Source of the DNA: Campylobacter concisus
GTDB lineage: Bacteria > Campylobacterota > Campylobacteria > Campylobacterales > Campylobacteraceae
Length of the DNA stretch: 64,000 nucleotides
Assembly (NCBI RefSeq): GCF_003048775.2
Contig: NZ_CP049272.1
Coordinates: forward strand, 1,612,001-1,676,000
Direction: 5' to 3'
Shown: piece after piece, positions 29,078-37,891 of the stretch
How positions within the stretch are numbered: position 1 is the first letter of the stretch
Layout: every line of letters starts with the position of its first letter
Position numbers and translations under genes: made by a program
Notes under the pieces: model-generated
What the model was told of the DNA's origin: nothing
The model's database searches: none
What the model saw: only the letters and a program-made list of their open reading frames with translations

Positions 29078-29755
29078 TTAAGCTTTTTTAGAATTTAAAA
29101 GATAAACTACGAAAAGAACAAAAAAGCTAATTATTAGCATCAAAAGTGCATAGATATGAGCCTTGGTGTAATCAAGCATTTCAACCGCTTCAAATATCGC
29201 AATGCTCGCAACCTTGCTCTCTCCAGCTACGCTACCGCCTATCATTAAAACAACACCAAACTCACCCATAGTGTGAGCAAAACTAACGACAGTGGCTGTT
29301 AATAAATTTGATCTGATACTTGGCAAAATCACCCTAAAAATAGTCGTGAGTTTATTTTTACCAAGACTATAGCTCGCTTCAAAAAGGCTCTTTTTTAGGC
29401 TATTTAGCCCAGCATAAATCGGCCCAAACATAAATGGCAATGAATAGATACAACTTGCCACAACAAGGCCTGTGAAGTTAAAAACAAGCCTAACTCCAAA
29501 AATTTCTTCAATAAATTTACCAAAGGCCGAATAAGGCGAAAGAAAAATGAGTAGATAAAAGCCAAGAACACTTGGTGGCAAGACCAAGGGCAGTGAGATT
29601 ACCGACTCTAAAAACGACTTGCCAAAAAATTTTTTCTGCGACATAAAATAAGCAAGTGCAATGCAGGCAAAGAACAAGATAAAAGTAGTTATAAAAGATA
29701 GTTTTAACGAGAGCCAAAACGGCTCGTAATCGATACTTTTTAACTCGTCTATCAT
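29078..29755 (-). CDS. modB: Molybdate ABC transporter permease
   Basis: An inner-membrane permease of 225 residues with five to six helices. The EAA loop ASYSLGKNKLTTIFRVILPSI and the segment HTMGEFGVVLMIGG are diagnostic of ModB. Its start overlaps modC by four bases. It is the last gene of the modE-modA-TOBE-modC-modB operon. Confidence 0.93.
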   Translation of the reverse strand: MIDELKSIDYEPFWLSLKLSFITTFILFFACIALAYFMSQKKFFGKSFLESVISLPLVLPPSVLGFYLLIFLSPYSAFGKFIEEIFGVRLVFNFTGLVVASCIYSLPFMFGPIYAGLNSLKKSLFEASYSLGKNKLTTIFRVILPSIRSNLLTATVVSFAHTMGEFGVVLMIGGSVAGESKVASIAIFEAVEMLDYTKAHIYALLMLIISFFVLFVVYLLNSKKA

Positions 29756-30609
29756 GCTTTTTCCAAATTTACGCTAAATGCTTTTGTGCTAACTACTACC
29801 ATATCGCCTACTTTTAGATTCATTGCTTCGCTGCTACTTAGCACCACTTCACAAATTTGACGGTTTATTAATACATTTGCCACGTAAATAGCATCACGTT
29901 TTTTTATCTCTAAAATTTTAGCGTTAAAGGCAAATTTCTGCGATCCTGCACTCTTTAAAAATATCTCACTTGCGCTACCTGATCTTGAAATTTTGCCGTT
30001 TTCAAGGACAAAGACTTTATTGCAAAGCTTATAAATTTCAGCGATATCATGGCTTACTAAAATAATGCTCATCTTAAACTCATCATGAAGTGCTAGTAAA
30101 TAGTCTTGAAGTTTCTCACGCATAGCATTATCAAGCGCACTTAACGGCTCATCAAGTAGTAAAATTTCAGGCTTTCTCATAACCGCACGAGCCAAAGCAA
30201 CGCGTTGCTTTTGACCGCCAGAAAGAGTGCTAATTTTTGCATTTTTTAGACTTGTTAGGCCGCAAATATCAAGAAGCTTGTTCGCTAGAGCTAGATCATT
30301 TTTTGCAAAGAGTAAATTTTTAAAGACATTCATATTTTCAAAAAGTGCATAGTCTTGAAATAAAAAGCCAATATTTCGCTTTTGTGGAGCCAAATTTGTC
30401 TTTTCATCAAAGAAAATTTTATCTCCAACCTTTATAAAGCCACTTTGTGGTGCTTCAAAGCCAGCGATCAAGCGTAAAATAGTAGTCTTTCCGCCACCGC
30501 TTGCTCCATAAAGTGCAACAAAATCGCCATTTTCAAAGCTAAGGTCTGCCTCAAGTAAAAATTTTCTGCCACCGCCATTTAGCTCTTTTTTACAAGAAAT
30601 TTCTATCAT
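29752..30609 (-). CDS. modC: Molybdate ABC transporter ATP-binding protein
   Basis: A 285-residue ATPase: Walker A GASGGGKTT near residue 35, signature LSGGQKQRVALARAV near residue 128, and Walker B ILLLDEPLSALD. The C-terminal 60 residues form a TOBE-type molybdate-binding domain. It is shorter than E. coli ModC (352 residues) because only one TOBE half is present. It overlaps the TOBE gene upstream and modB downstream by four bases each. Confidence 0.93.
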   Translation of the reverse strand: MIEISCKKELNGGGRKFLLEADLSFENGDFVALYGASGGGKTTILRLIAGFEAPQSGFIKVGDKIFFDEKTNLAPQKRNIGFLFQDYALFENMNVFKNLLFAKNDLALANKLLDICGLTSLKNAKISTLSGGQKQRVALARAVMRKPEILLLDEPLSALDNAMREKLQDYLLALHDEFKMSIILVSHDIAEIYKLCNKVFVLENGKISRSGSASEIFLKSAGSQKFAFNAKILEIKKRDAIYVANVLINRQICEVVLSSSEAMNLKVGDMVVVSTKAFSVNLEKA

Positions 30610-31001
30610 TTTTGAGTACTTATGTGAATGCTTGTAGATTTTATATAGGCAAAGACTTCATCGTTTTCACCTATGTTCATAGTTTTTAATGCGTGATTTG
30701 AGATAATAGCTTCAAAGTAAATTTCGCCACACTTTAAGCTAACAACACTTAAAATTTCACCAAAATTTATAGCTTCAATCACGCATTTTAGCTCGTTTTC
30801 AAGCGAGCTATTACTTAGTTTGTCTTTTGACAAGATAACATCGGAGCTTTTAAAACCTAAGTCAATCTCATCATCTAAGGCGAATTTGCTAGCCTCATTC
30901 AAAACTAGCATAAATAAATTTGCCTCTAAATTTAGACCCTTTAGCTCAAATAAGCTAACGTCATCTTTAGTTAAAATCCCAACGATCTTTGCTCTTATCA
31001 T
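30606..31001 (-). CDS. Stand-alone TOBE-domain molybdate-binding protein (molbindin-like)
   Basis: A 131-residue cytoplasmic protein made of two TOBE/Mop-like halves. The second, near residues 70-131, contains LSVVSLKCGEIYFEAIISNHALKTM. The first half is more divergent. Molbindins store or buffer molybdate or tungstate. The gene overlaps modA and modC by four bases on each side, so it is made in step with the transporter. Confidence 0.75.
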   Translation of the reverse strand: MIRAKIVGILTKDDVSLFELKGLNLEANLFMLVLNEASKFALDDEIDLGFKSSDVILSKDKLSNSSLENELKCVIEAINFGEILSVVSLKCGEIYFEAIISNHALKTMNIGENDEVFAYIKSTSIHISTQK

Positions 31002-31753
31002 TTAGCTGGAACGTTATAACCAAATTTCTTGAAAATTTCTCTTGATTTATCACCTAAGATAAACTCATAAAATGCTTTTGCATCATCATTTTTTTCAGCA
31101 TGTTTTAGAAGAACTATGCCTTGATCGATCGGAGTGTATAGCTCTTGTGGAACAAAGATGTAATTAACGCCCTCTTTGTATTTTGACATTTTCTCATCAA
31201 AAAGTGCGCTAGCAGCGATAAAACCTACATCAGAAGCACTTAATGCTTGAGATAGAGTTTCAGAAATTTTTTGAGCATAGACGATATTTTTTTCTACTTC
31301 GTCATAAAGTTTTGCGTTTTTAAGAGCCTCTATACTAGCTTTGCCGTATGGTGCAGTTTGTGGATTTGCGATAGAGATCGCTTTTAGGCCACGAACAACC
31401 TCAATACCTTTTTTGAAATCAACATTTCTAATAGAAAAAATAGCAACAGCGCCTTGTGCATAAACTTTTGGTTCGGTGCTTGCAAAACCTGTGTCATAAG
31501 CTTTTTGCGCAAAGCCCATATCAGCAGCCATGAATATATCTGCTGGAGCCGAGTTTTGTATCTGTGTAACAAGGCCACCACTTGCACCAAGAGTTAGGTT
31601 GATTTTGGCATCTGGATGAAGCTTATTAAACTCTTTTATAAGCTCTGGAAATGCGTATGTTGTGTTTGCTGCAGCATATACATTTACTTCAGCGCCAAAT
31701 GCGTTTATGACAAGCAAAGCCGCCACACATAAAAATTTAAAAACTTTTTTCAT
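30998..31753 (-). CDS. modA: Molybdate-binding periplasmic protein
   Basis: A 251-residue solute-binding protein with signal peptide cleaved near NAFGAEVN. VYAAANTTYAFPELIKEF opens the mature protein, and LGASGGLVTQIQNSAPADIF near residue 56 is the anion-binding segment of ModA. The C-terminus has FYEFILGDKSREIFKKFGY. It starts directly after the modE stop with no gap. Confidence 0.93.
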   Translation of the reverse strand: MKKVFKFLCVAALLVINAFGAEVNVYAAANTTYAFPELIKEFNKLHPDAKINLTLGASGGLVTQIQNSAPADIFMAADMGFAQKAYDTGFASTEPKVYAQGAVAIFSIRNVDFKKGIEVVRGLKAISIANPQTAPYGKASIEALKNAKLYDEVEKNIVYAQKISETLSQALSASDVGFIAASALFDEKMSKYKEGVNYIFVPQELYTPIDQGIVLLKHAEKNDDAKAFYEFILGDKSREIFKKFGYNVPAK

Positions 31754-32536
31754 TTAAACTCCTATAATGATTTGTGATGATTTTACTATTGCTAAAAGTG
31801 TATCGCCAACACCTATTTGCATATCCATCGCACTATCTTTTGTGATGATAGCAGTTAAAGTCTGCTCATCGCTTAGTTTTAAAGTAATTTCAGCGTTTAC
31901 AGCACCTATCTTTGCTTCGATCACCTCGCCTTTTAATTGATTTTTTGTGCTTATTTTTATATCTAGATCCCTAGCCAAAATAACAGCTGGAGCTTTAAAA
32001 ATATAAATAACTTTTTGCCCAACTTTTAGGCCTAAATTTTTCTCACTTTCAACCGTGATGTTTGACTCAAGCGTGCAGCCATTACTTAGTTTTGCGACTA
32101 TTTGAGAATTTACCGCACCGCGGTTTATGCTAATAATCTCACATGAGAGCTGATTTCTAGCACTTAAGTTCATATTCATTCTTTGAAGATTTATAATGTC
32201 TACATCCTCAAAATCTACTTTTTGACAAATTTTTTGCAAAAAATCCTTTTGAGTCTCAAGAATAGCATCATAAATTTTTATCAGTTTATTGGCATACTCG
32301 CTTAGCTCGGAGCCACTATTTTTCTTATTTCCATCAGCCCTAATGATAAGGGGCTTACTACTTTTGTTATTTATCGTATCAAGGCAGTCCCAAGCATTTT
32401 TGTATGATATACCAACCAATTCTGCTGCTTTTGTGATACTTTTTGTCTCTTTTATGGCCTTTAATAATGTAATATGTTTAGCTAAAACCTGTGTATCTTC
32501 GCCTAAAAATAGTTCTAAATTTATATCTGCTTTCAA
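31754..32536 (-). CDS. modE: Molybdate-responsive transcription regulator ModE
   Basis: A 260-residue regulator: residues 1-110 hold a LysR-like winged HTH (ITKAAELVGISYKNAWDCLDTIN), and residues 125-260 hold two TOBE/Mop domains that bind molybdate. It probably represses the operon when molybdate is plentiful, as in E. coli and C. jejuni. It is the promoter-proximal gene, so it is likely autoregulated. An imperfect inverted repeat ATTAGA/TCTAAT lies 19-50 bases upstream. Confidence 0.9.
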   Translation of the reverse strand: MKADINLELFLGEDTQVLAKHITLLKAIKETKSITKAAELVGISYKNAWDCLDTINNKSSKPLIIRADGNKKNSGSELSEYANKLIKIYDAILETQKDFLQKICQKVDFEDVDIINLQRMNMNLSARNQLSCEIISINRGAVNSQIVAKLSNGCTLESNITVESEKNLGLKVGQKVIYIFKAPAVILARDLDIKISTKNQLKGEVIEAKIGAVNAEITLKLSDEQTLTAIITKDSAMDMQIGVGDTLLAIVKSSQIIIGV

Positions 32537-32660
32537 AATTTTTACCTTTACTATATTAGAGAATAATTTGTGAAGTATATCTAATTATATTAATCCTTAA
32601 GCTTAAAGATTTAAGCCAATTTATAAATTTCTCTTAATTTCTTGTAAAGTTTTTAAAAGA

Positions 32661-32666
32661 TAAAAT
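32661..32666 (+). promoter_or_regulatory. Possible -10 element of the mlaA operon
   Basis: TAAAAT, 36 bases before the mlaA ATG, follows an AT-rich stretch. Confidence 0.35.
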
Positions 32667-32701
32667 CGAGCTACATTTTACAAATAAAAATAAGGCTTAG
32701 T

Positions 32702-33412
32702 ATGAAATTTTTGCTTTCTATCTTTTTTAGTTTGCTTTTAGCCTGTGCTAATACGGATATAAATACGAATAGTGAAAGCGATGAATTTGATGTTGAATTT
32801 GAAGCAAGAAAAGATGTTTTTGACCCGCTTAGTGGCTACAATAGAATGATGACACATGCAAATGACTTTATCTATGTAAATATGCTAACTCCGGTGGCAA
32901 AAGGCTATGCCTATGTTGTGCCAAAAACAGCTAGAACAATGGTTTCAAATTTCTTTGATAATCTGCTTTTCCCAGTTCGCTTTGTAAATAACTTACTTCA
33001 GTTTAAATTCCAAAATGCTGGCGAAGAGACATTGAGATTTTTAGCAAATACGATAATAGGTTTTGGCGGACTAACAGACGGAGCAAAATACTACAATCTC
33101 AAAGCTCACGATGAAGATTTTGGACAAACGCTTGGATATTGGGGACTTGGCAGCGGTTTTCATATAGTCTGGCCACTTATTGGACCATCAAATTTAAGAG
33201 ATACTGGTGGCATGGTTGGAGATTATTTTGCTGATCCTATTAGCTACGTTGATCCTATACTTTTATCCACTGGCATCAAGTCATATAGAGCGTTTAATAG
33301 CTTTTCACAAGATCCAACTGCTTATGAAAAACTAAGAAAAGATGCTATTGATCTTTATCCATTTTTACGCGATGCTTACGAGCAAAGACGCGACAAGCTT
33401 ATCAAGGAGTAA
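32702..33412 (+). CDS. mlaA: MlaA/VacJ outer-membrane phospholipid-transport lipoprotein
   Basis: A 236-residue lipoprotein with lipobox LLLAC (Cys15). DPLSGYNRMMTHANDFIYVNM and LRFLANTIIGFGGL are MlaA signatures; GDYFADPISYVDP follows. In E. coli it removes misplaced phospholipid from the outer leaflet and passes it to MlaC. The next two genes are mlaC and an RND protein, and mlaC follows after 2 bases. Confidence 0.92.
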   Translation: MKFLLSIFFSLLLACANTDINTNSESDEFDVEFEARKDVFDPLSGYNRMMTHANDFIYVNMLTPVAKGYAYVVPKTARTMVSNFFDNLLFPVRFVNNLLQFKFQNAGEETLRFLANTIIGFGGLTDGAKYYNLKAHDEDFGQTLGYWGLGSGFHIVWPLIGPSNLRDTGGMVGDYFADPISYVDPILLSTGIKSYRAFNSFSQDPTAYEKLRKDAIDLYPFLRDAYEQRRDKLIKE

Positions 33413-33414
33413 AT

Positions 33415-34017
33415 ATGAAAATTTTAAAAATTCTAACTATGATTTTACTTTTTACAACTAGCCTTTTTGCTATTTCAAAAGAGCAGATCAAGCCTGAAGT
33501 AGAGATGAAAACAACAAAGGTTATTGAAATTTTAAAAGATACAAATTTAGACAATAATGCAAAAACAAAAGAAATTTTTGCTCTTCTTGATCCATTTTTT
33601 GACTATAAGCAAATGGCAAAGATAAGCCTTGGTAAACGTTACAACAGCTTAAATAGCGATGAGCAGGTTAAGTTTGACGCAGCATTTGAGCAAAAACTAA
33701 AAAGCTCATACATAGATAAACTTTTAGGGTACAAAGATCAAGAGATACATATAACTGGCGAGAGTGAACCACAAAAAAATAGGTACTGGCTCACATCTGA
33801 GCTTATAAATGATGGCAAGAGCTACGAATTTGTCTATAAATTTTATGACGCTAAAGAGCGTGGTTGGCTCATTTACGATCTTGATATCGTTGGTGTAAGC
33901 ATCATTCAAACATACAGAAGTCAGTTTGGTGATGTGCTAAATAACGCTGATTTTAATACTCTTTTACAAAAGCTAAACGAAGCTGTTTTGCCTGATCAAA
34001 ATAAAACTAACCCTTAA
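33415..34017 (+). CDS. mlaC: MlaC/Ttg2D periplasmic phospholipid-binding protein
   Basis: A 200-residue periplasmic protein with a signal peptide (ILLFTTSLFAIS). DPFFDYKQMAKISLG near residue 58 and SFVYKFYDAKERGWLIYDLDIVGVSI-type C-terminal segment (seen as GWLIYDLDIVGVS) identify the MlaC family, which carries phospholipid across the periplasm. Its TAA overlaps the ATG of the RND gene by one base. Confidence 0.9.
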   Translation: MKILKILTMILLFTTSLFAISKEQIKPEVEMKTTKVIEILKDTNLDNNAKTKEIFALLDPFFDYKQMAKISLGKRYNSLNSDEQVKFDAAFEQKLKSSYIDKLLGYKDQEIHITGESEPQKNRYWLTSELINDGKSYEFVYKFYDAKERGWLIYDLDIVGVSIIQTYRSQFGDVLNNADFNTLLQKLNEAVLPDQNKTNP

Positions 34018-36461
34018 TGCGACAAATTTTTAAATTTATCATTGCTAAAAACAAGCTTATTATTGCTCTGATTTTAGCTTTAAGCGTAGTTTTTGGCTAT
34101 CTTAGCACCAAGCTTAGCGTCGATGCATCAGCTGAAACGCTACTGCTTGAGCATGATCCTGACTTAAAAGCTTATAGAGAGATAGCCAAACGCTACGACT
34201 CACCCGGATTTTTAGTGGTCGCTTTTACTCCAAAAGATGATCTTTTTTCATCTAAAAATTTAGAACTTATCAAAAATTTAGGCGATGAACTAGCTAAAAA
34301 CGATATGGTAAATAGCGTCATCTCTATAATAAATATTCCGCTTTTAAATAGTGTAAAAGGCGGGATTACTGGCATCTTAGATCACACTCCAACGCTAAGT
34401 GATAAAGATATAAATATCTCAAAAGCAAAGTTTGAGTTTGCCAAAAGTCCGATTTACAGCGGAAATTTGATAAGCAAAGATCTAAAAACAACAGCGATTG
34501 CTCTAAATTTAAAACAAGATGAGAAATTTAATGAGCTTGTAAATGAGAGAAATTTACTTAGCCAAAAAGAGTCAAACGGCACTATCACACAAGCTGAGCG
34601 ACTTAAGCTAGAGGCTCTTGCCTATGAGTTTAAAGCCTACCGAGATGAGCTTAGAAAGAGCGATCACAAAAACCTTGAGGCCATAAAAGCAACCATAGCT
34701 AAATTTAACGCAAATGACGAGCTATTCTTAGGCGGTGCAAATATGATCGCTGATGATATGATAGGCTTTATAAAGAGCGATCTTTTAGTCTATGGCTTAA
34801 GCGTACTTGCTCTTCTTAGCTTTAGTTTGTGGCTATTTTTCAGGCAGGTTAGATGGATCGTCTTGCCGATGTTTATCTGCGCGGTAAGTGCCATTTTTAC
34901 GACTGGGATTTTTGGTATGTTTGGCTGGGAAGTGACGGTCATTAGCTCAAACTACATCGCACTTCAGCTCATCATCACCATCTCAACAGTCATCCACCTA
35001 GTCGTTAGCTACAGAGAATTTTACGCAAGACATCCAAAATACAGCCAAAATCAGCTCATCTATCTGACACTTCGTGACAAATTTTCTCCATCTTTTTGGG
35101 CGATATTTACGACAGTCATTGGCTTTAGCTCACTAATGAGTGCCGATATAAAGCCAGTTATCATGCTTGGCATTATGATGAGTGCTGGCATTAGCGTTTC
35201 ACTTGTGCTTGCATTTTTGCTATTTGGTGCGATAAATGTAAATTTAAATAAATTAGCTCCCATTAGAACCTTTGAAAATAGCTTTAAATTTACAAAATAC
35301 TGCGCGAATTTGGCTCTAAACTCAAGAAAGATTATTTACGTAGTTTGCGCTCTAGTTGTCTGCTTTGGTGTTTATGGTATCAGCAAGATAAAGGTTGAAA
35401 ATAGCTTCATTAGCTACTTTAAAGAAAGCACAGAAATTCGCCAAGGAATGCAAGTCATTGATACCAAGCTTGGCGGCACGATACCAGTTGATGTGATAGT
35501 GAAATTTAAAGAGCAAAAACAAGAAAAAAATGCCGAGCAAGATGAGTTTGAAAATGAGTTTGAAAGCAACGCTAAGGATGCAAAATACTGGTTTAATAGC
35601 TATCACACAAGGGTTGCTGAGAAGATTCACGACTATTTAAAAGAGCAAAAATTTGTCGGACATGTAAGCTCGCTAGCAACCCTTATAAAAGCCATAAAAG
35701 AGCTAAATAACGGTGCGAGTGATGATTTTTTATTAGCTGCGATGTATGAGAAATTACCACAAAATTATAAAAATATCTTATTAAGTCCTTATGTAAGCGT
35801 TGAAGATGATGAGCTTAGATTTAGTATAAGGATCGTCGATAGCGACTCCGAGCTTAGACGAAATTTATTTCTAAAAGAGCTTAGAGAAGGGCTAGCACAG
35901 CTTACTAAAAATGACAATGTAAGCATAGAAGTGGCCGGCATGATGGTGCTTTATAATAATATGCTTCAAAATTTACTTAGCTCACAAGTTGATACTTTTG
36001 GACTAACTGTCGCTATACTTTTTGTCATATTTTGCTTTATTTTTAGAAGCATAAAGCTAGCAACCATTGCGATAGTTTCAAATTTAATCCCGCTTTGCAC
36101 GCTCTTTGGCGTGATGGGATTTTTTGGTATTCCGCTTGATGTGATGAGTATCACGATCACAGCCATTAGCATTGGTATCGGTGTTGATGATATCATTCAC
36201 TATATCCACCGCTTTAAAGAAGAAATGCTTACAAAAAGTGTTTTTGAGAGCATTAAAGTCGCACACGCAAGCATCGGATATGCGATGTATTACACATCAT
36301 TCACTATTTTTCTTGGTTTTAGTGTGATGATAACCAGTAACTTTATCCCGACCATATATTTTGGCTTACTAACCGATCTTGTTATGGTATTTATGCTTCT
36401 TGGCGCACTAATCATCTTACCAAGCCTCATTGCAAGCTTTGTAAAAAAGCGCGATATTTAA
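34017..36461 (+). CDS. RND/MMPL-family inner-membrane transporter paired with Mla proteins
   Basis: A protein of 814 residues with two sets of about six membrane helices and two large periplasmic loops (about residues 35-255 and 455-655), the HpnN/MMPL pattern of the RND superfamily. DASAETLLLEHDPDL after the first helix is typical of HpnN-like lipid exporters, and GIGVDDIIHYIHRFKEE carries the charged proton-relay segment. In this operon it takes the place usually held by the MlaFEDB ABC complex. C. jejuni has an equivalent mlaA-mlaC-RND run. Confidence 0.88.
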   Translation: MRQIFKFIIAKNKLIIALILALSVVFGYLSTKLSVDASAETLLLEHDPDLKAYREIAKRYDSPGFLVVAFTPKDDLFSSKNLELIKNLGDELAKNDMVNSVISIINIPLLNSVKGGITGILDHTPTLSDKDINISKAKFEFAKSPIYSGNLISKDLKTTAIALNLKQDEKFNELVNERNLLSQKESNGTITQAERLKLEALAYEFKAYRDELRKSDHKNLEAIKATIAKFNANDELFLGGANMIADDMIGFIKSDLLVYGLSVLALLSFSLWLFFRQVRWIVLPMFICAVSAIFTTGIFGMFGWEVTVISSNYIALQLIITISTVIHLVVSYREFYARHPKYSQNQLIYLTLRDKFSPSFWAIFTTVIGFSSLMSADIKPVIMLGIMMSAGISVSLVLAFLLFGAINVNLNKLAPIRTFENSFKFTKYCANLALNSRKIIYVVCALVVCFGVYGISKIKVENSFISYFKESTEIRQGMQVIDTKLGGTIPVDVIVKFKEQKQEKNAEQDEFENEFESNAKDAKYWFNSYHTRVAEKIHDYLKEQKFVGHVSSLATLIKAIKELNNGASDDFLLAAMYEKLPQNYKNILLSPYVSVEDDELRFSIRIVDSDSELRRNLFLKELREGLAQLTKNDNVSIEVAGMMVLYNNMLQNLLSSQVDTFGLTVAILFVIFCFIFRSIKLATIAIVSNLIPLCTLFGVMGFFGIPLDVMSITITAISIGIGVDDIIHYIHRFKEEMLTKSVFESIKVAHASIGYAMYYTSFTIFLGFSVMITSNFIPTIYFGLLTDLVMVFMLLGALIILPSLIASFVKKRDI

Positions 36462-36468
36462 GCTAAAT

Positions 36469-37014
36469 TTATTTGATGACTTTGATGAATGAGTAGACAT
36501 CGGCCACGCCGTCAATGTGTTTAGCGTACCAAATAGCATGTTTTTCTTGCTCAATGCTATCAACTACGCCACTAAATACAACATCACAGCCAACGATGCT
36601 AACACGTATATTTGTGCCCTCAACTATACTATCTTTAAAAAGATTTTGCTTTAAGTTTGCAAGAATTTTTAGACTATCGCATGGATATTCTGGCTTCTTG
36701 GTACGAAGATAGGTATAAATTTTTCGCACACCATCTGTACTTTTGGCTAGTTCTACTAGCTTATCTTCAAGCTCTTTACTATCAACAAGTCCGATCAGAT
36801 AAGCATCTCCGTAAAAAACCTCTATCTCGATATCGATATTGCTAAGTCCTTTTGAAAACAAAATTTTGCTTTGCAATTTGCTTTGTATAAATTTATCTCT
36901 TGTGATCGAGTAAATACCACGTTTATCACGTGAAATAGAGTATGCATCATATACATTTAGCGGCGCAGTTGCTGGGGTTAGTACTGAAGAGCAAGAGCAA
37001 AAAAATAGAGCCAA
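36469..37014 (-). CDS. BON-domain lipoprotein
   Basis: A protein of 181 residues from the only usable canonical start (TTG at 37014). Two BON domains (about 60-105 and 110-180) are seen, resembling envelope proteins OsmY and DolP. The TTG start leaves only FFCSCSS before the acylation site, too short for a signal peptide. The frame stays open upstream and would add ILKFSVFAFLAL, a normal lipoprotein leader, if translation began at CTG 37044 or ATT 37041, which follow an AAAAGGA site. It converges on the RND gene. Confidence 0.75.
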   Translation of the reverse strand: MALFFCSCSSVLTPATAPLNVYDAYSISRDKRGIYSITRDKFIQSKLQSKILFSKGLSNIDIEIEVFYGDAYLIGLVDSKELEDKLVELAKSTDGVRKIYTYLRTKKPEYPCDSLKILANLKQNLFKDSIVEGTNIRVSIVGCDVVFSGVVDSIEQEKHAIWYAKHIDGVADVYSFIKVIK

Positions 37015-37119
37015 AAATGCAAAAACGCTAAATTTTAAAATCAGAAATCCTTTTGTAATTTCAAAAAGTTTATAGAAAATGGGCTAAAATTTATCTAAAT
37101 CTGCTAAAATAACGCACAC

Positions 37120-37217
37120 GGAGGATAAAGTAATCTGGTGATGCTCACGGGCTTCAAACCCGATGACTGGGCGGTTGACCGTCTGGTGGGGAGTTCGATT
37201 CTCTCATCCTCTCGCCA
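37120..37217 (+). tRNA. selC: tRNA-Sec (anticodon UCA)
   Basis: A 98-base gene with the anticodon arm CGGG-CTTCAAA-CCCG, anticodon TCA, a long extra arm GGGCGG-TTGA-CCGTCT, the T arm GGTTCGA-like GAGTTCGATTCTC, and an encoded CCA end. The acceptor is GGAGGAT/ATCCTCT. The long variable arm and UCA anticodon are diagnostic of selenocysteine tRNA. It implies SelA, SelB, SelD and a selenoprotein elsewhere in the genome. Confidence 0.93.
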
Positions 37218-37223
37218 TTCACT

Positions 37224-37883
37224 TTAAATTTTACTTTTATCAAGCAAATTTATAATCCCAAACAAAATAAAGCTTAATACAACCAAAACAAGGCTTAAAA
37301 CTAGTGCTTCATCGCTTTTGCCATCGTATACGGCATTATAAATGGCAAGAGAGATAGTGTCGGTCTTTCCTATTATATTTCCACCAAGTATAAGTGTTAT
37401 GCCAACCTCGCCAAGCCCACGCGAGATCGCTAAGATAAAAGCCGCTGCTACGCTTTTTGCAACACATGGGAAGAGCACAAAAATAGCTGTTTGAAATTTA
37501 TCTTTTCCAAGGCTATATGCTGCTTCACTTAGGCTTTTTGGAAGTGAGCCAAGAGCAGAAGCGACAGGCTTTACAAATAGTGGCAACGAAGCTATAAAAG
37601 CAGCTAAAACAAGAGCCTTAAAACTAAAAATAATTTCTAAATTTAAAGCCTTGCCGACGATGCCATTTTTGCCAAGCAGATAAAGTAGTAAAAATCCAGT
37701 CGCAATGGGTGGAAAGATGAGAGGAAAAGTTACGATCATCTCTAAAATAGCTCTAAATTTAGCCTTACTAAAAGCTAAATAATAAGCCAAAGCCAGCCCA
37801 AAAATAATAAGCAAAGCCCCTTGGCATAAAACGACCTTTATGCTTAAAACCAGAGGATCAAATAGCCAAGAGAGCTCTTGCAA
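37224..37883 (-). CDS. ModB-like ABC permease, second set
   Basis: A 219-residue permease with about six helices and the EAA loop EAAYSLGKDKFQTAIFVLFPCV. SRGLGEVGITLILGGNIIGKTD matches molybdate/tungstate-type permeases. It is preceded by a ModA-like gene 8 bases away, but there is no ATPase gene in the pair; the other neighbour is tRNA-Sec. It could use ModC from the first operon or an ATPase encoded elsewhere. Specificity (molybdate, tungstate or another oxyanion) is undetermined. Confidence 0.82.
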   Translation of the reverse strand: MQELSWLFDPLVLSIKVVLCQGALLIIFGLALAYYLAFSKAKFRAILEMIVTFPLIFPPIATGFLLLYLLGKNGIVGKALNLEIIFSFKALVLAAFIASLPLFVKPVASALGSLPKSLSEAAYSLGKDKFQTAIFVLFPCVAKSVAAAFILAISRGLGEVGITLILGGNIIGKTDTISLAIYNAVYDGKSDEALVLSLVLVVLSFILFGIINLLDKSKI

Positions 37884-37891
37884 GCTTAGCC

